From assembly GCA_026770575.1 (NCBI GenBank), contig MU657479.1, forward strand, positions 41,973 to 59,134: 17,162 nucleotides of DNA, written 5' to 3'. Every line of letters begins with the position of its first letter. Positions within the stretch are counted from its first letter, which is position 1. Source of the stretch: Pelagophyceae sp. CCMP2097 (Eukaryota > Sar > Pelagophyceae). Positions 17,136 to 17,162 of this stretch are shown here, piece by piece. The position numbers and the translations under genes were made by a program. The notes under the pieces were generated by a model. The model made no database searches. It was not told the DNA's origin and saw only the letters and a list, made by a program, of their open reading frames with translations.

Positions 17136-17162
17136 AATGAGGCTCCTGCTCGACCTCAACTC

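Noticed and set aside
17083..17162. Complete tRNA gene
   Set aside because: The T-stem is imperfect, no 5' acceptor partner is visible and the following run is A rather than T.

Overview
The window looks like nuclear DNA of a GC-rich, gene-dense photosynthetic eukaryote, most likely a stramenopile alga (pelagophyte-like). The reasons are many short spliceosomal introns (about 39 to 166 nt), very high third-position GC, a PSTAIRE cyclin-dependent kinase, a TLC membrane protein, an F-box/RCC1 protein and a protochlorophyllide-reductase-like dehydrogenase. Nothing bacterial is visible: reading frames change at intron boundaries and there are no operons or ribosome-binding sites. The species assignment is inference only.

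Layout. Positions 1-4090 are a gene-poor, repeat-rich block: a GC-rich degenerate tandem array (about 285-660), a broken zinc-knuckle-like reading frame (about 1139-1392, minus), a palindrome-rich element (2193-2596), an adjacent Tc1/mariner-type MITE with TA flanks (2597-3060), and a dispersed 29-bp repeat with an ACGCGT core (3291-3466, plus an inverted copy at 3946-3968). Positions 4094-16838 hold six genes. Five are on the minus strand: a POR-like SDR fused to a DUF1279/FAM210-like membrane domain (4094-5684), a TLC-domain protein (5892-6852), a multi-exon putative glycosyltransferase-like protein (7205-9384), a helical-repeat/F-box/RCC1 protein (11734 to about 14973) and a superfamily-1-helicase-like P-loop NTPase (14992-16838). 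One, the CDK (10276-11538), is on the plus strand and lies between them. The last 300 bases are AT-rich and end in a tRNA-like/SINE-like fragment.

Gene models were built by hand from frame continuity, codon use, family motifs and splice signals. The introns agree well with each other: donors are mostly GTGCGY rather than GTRAGT, one donor is certainly GC (CDK intron 1), and every acceptor chosen is followed by G (AG|G). The CDK model restores a canonical 295-residue kinase and validates these rules.

The genes do not form an obvious pathway. CDK and F-box/RCC1 suggest cell-cycle and ubiquitin functions, the SDR suggests a tetrapyrrole-like or other reductase role, and TLC and the GT-like protein suggest lipid and secretory functions. 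The most unusual items are the POR-like protein, which has lost both conserved POR cysteines and carries a FAM210-like tail, and the helical-repeat/F-box/RCC1 protein, whose first exon has no in-frame ATG downstream of the helicase gene.
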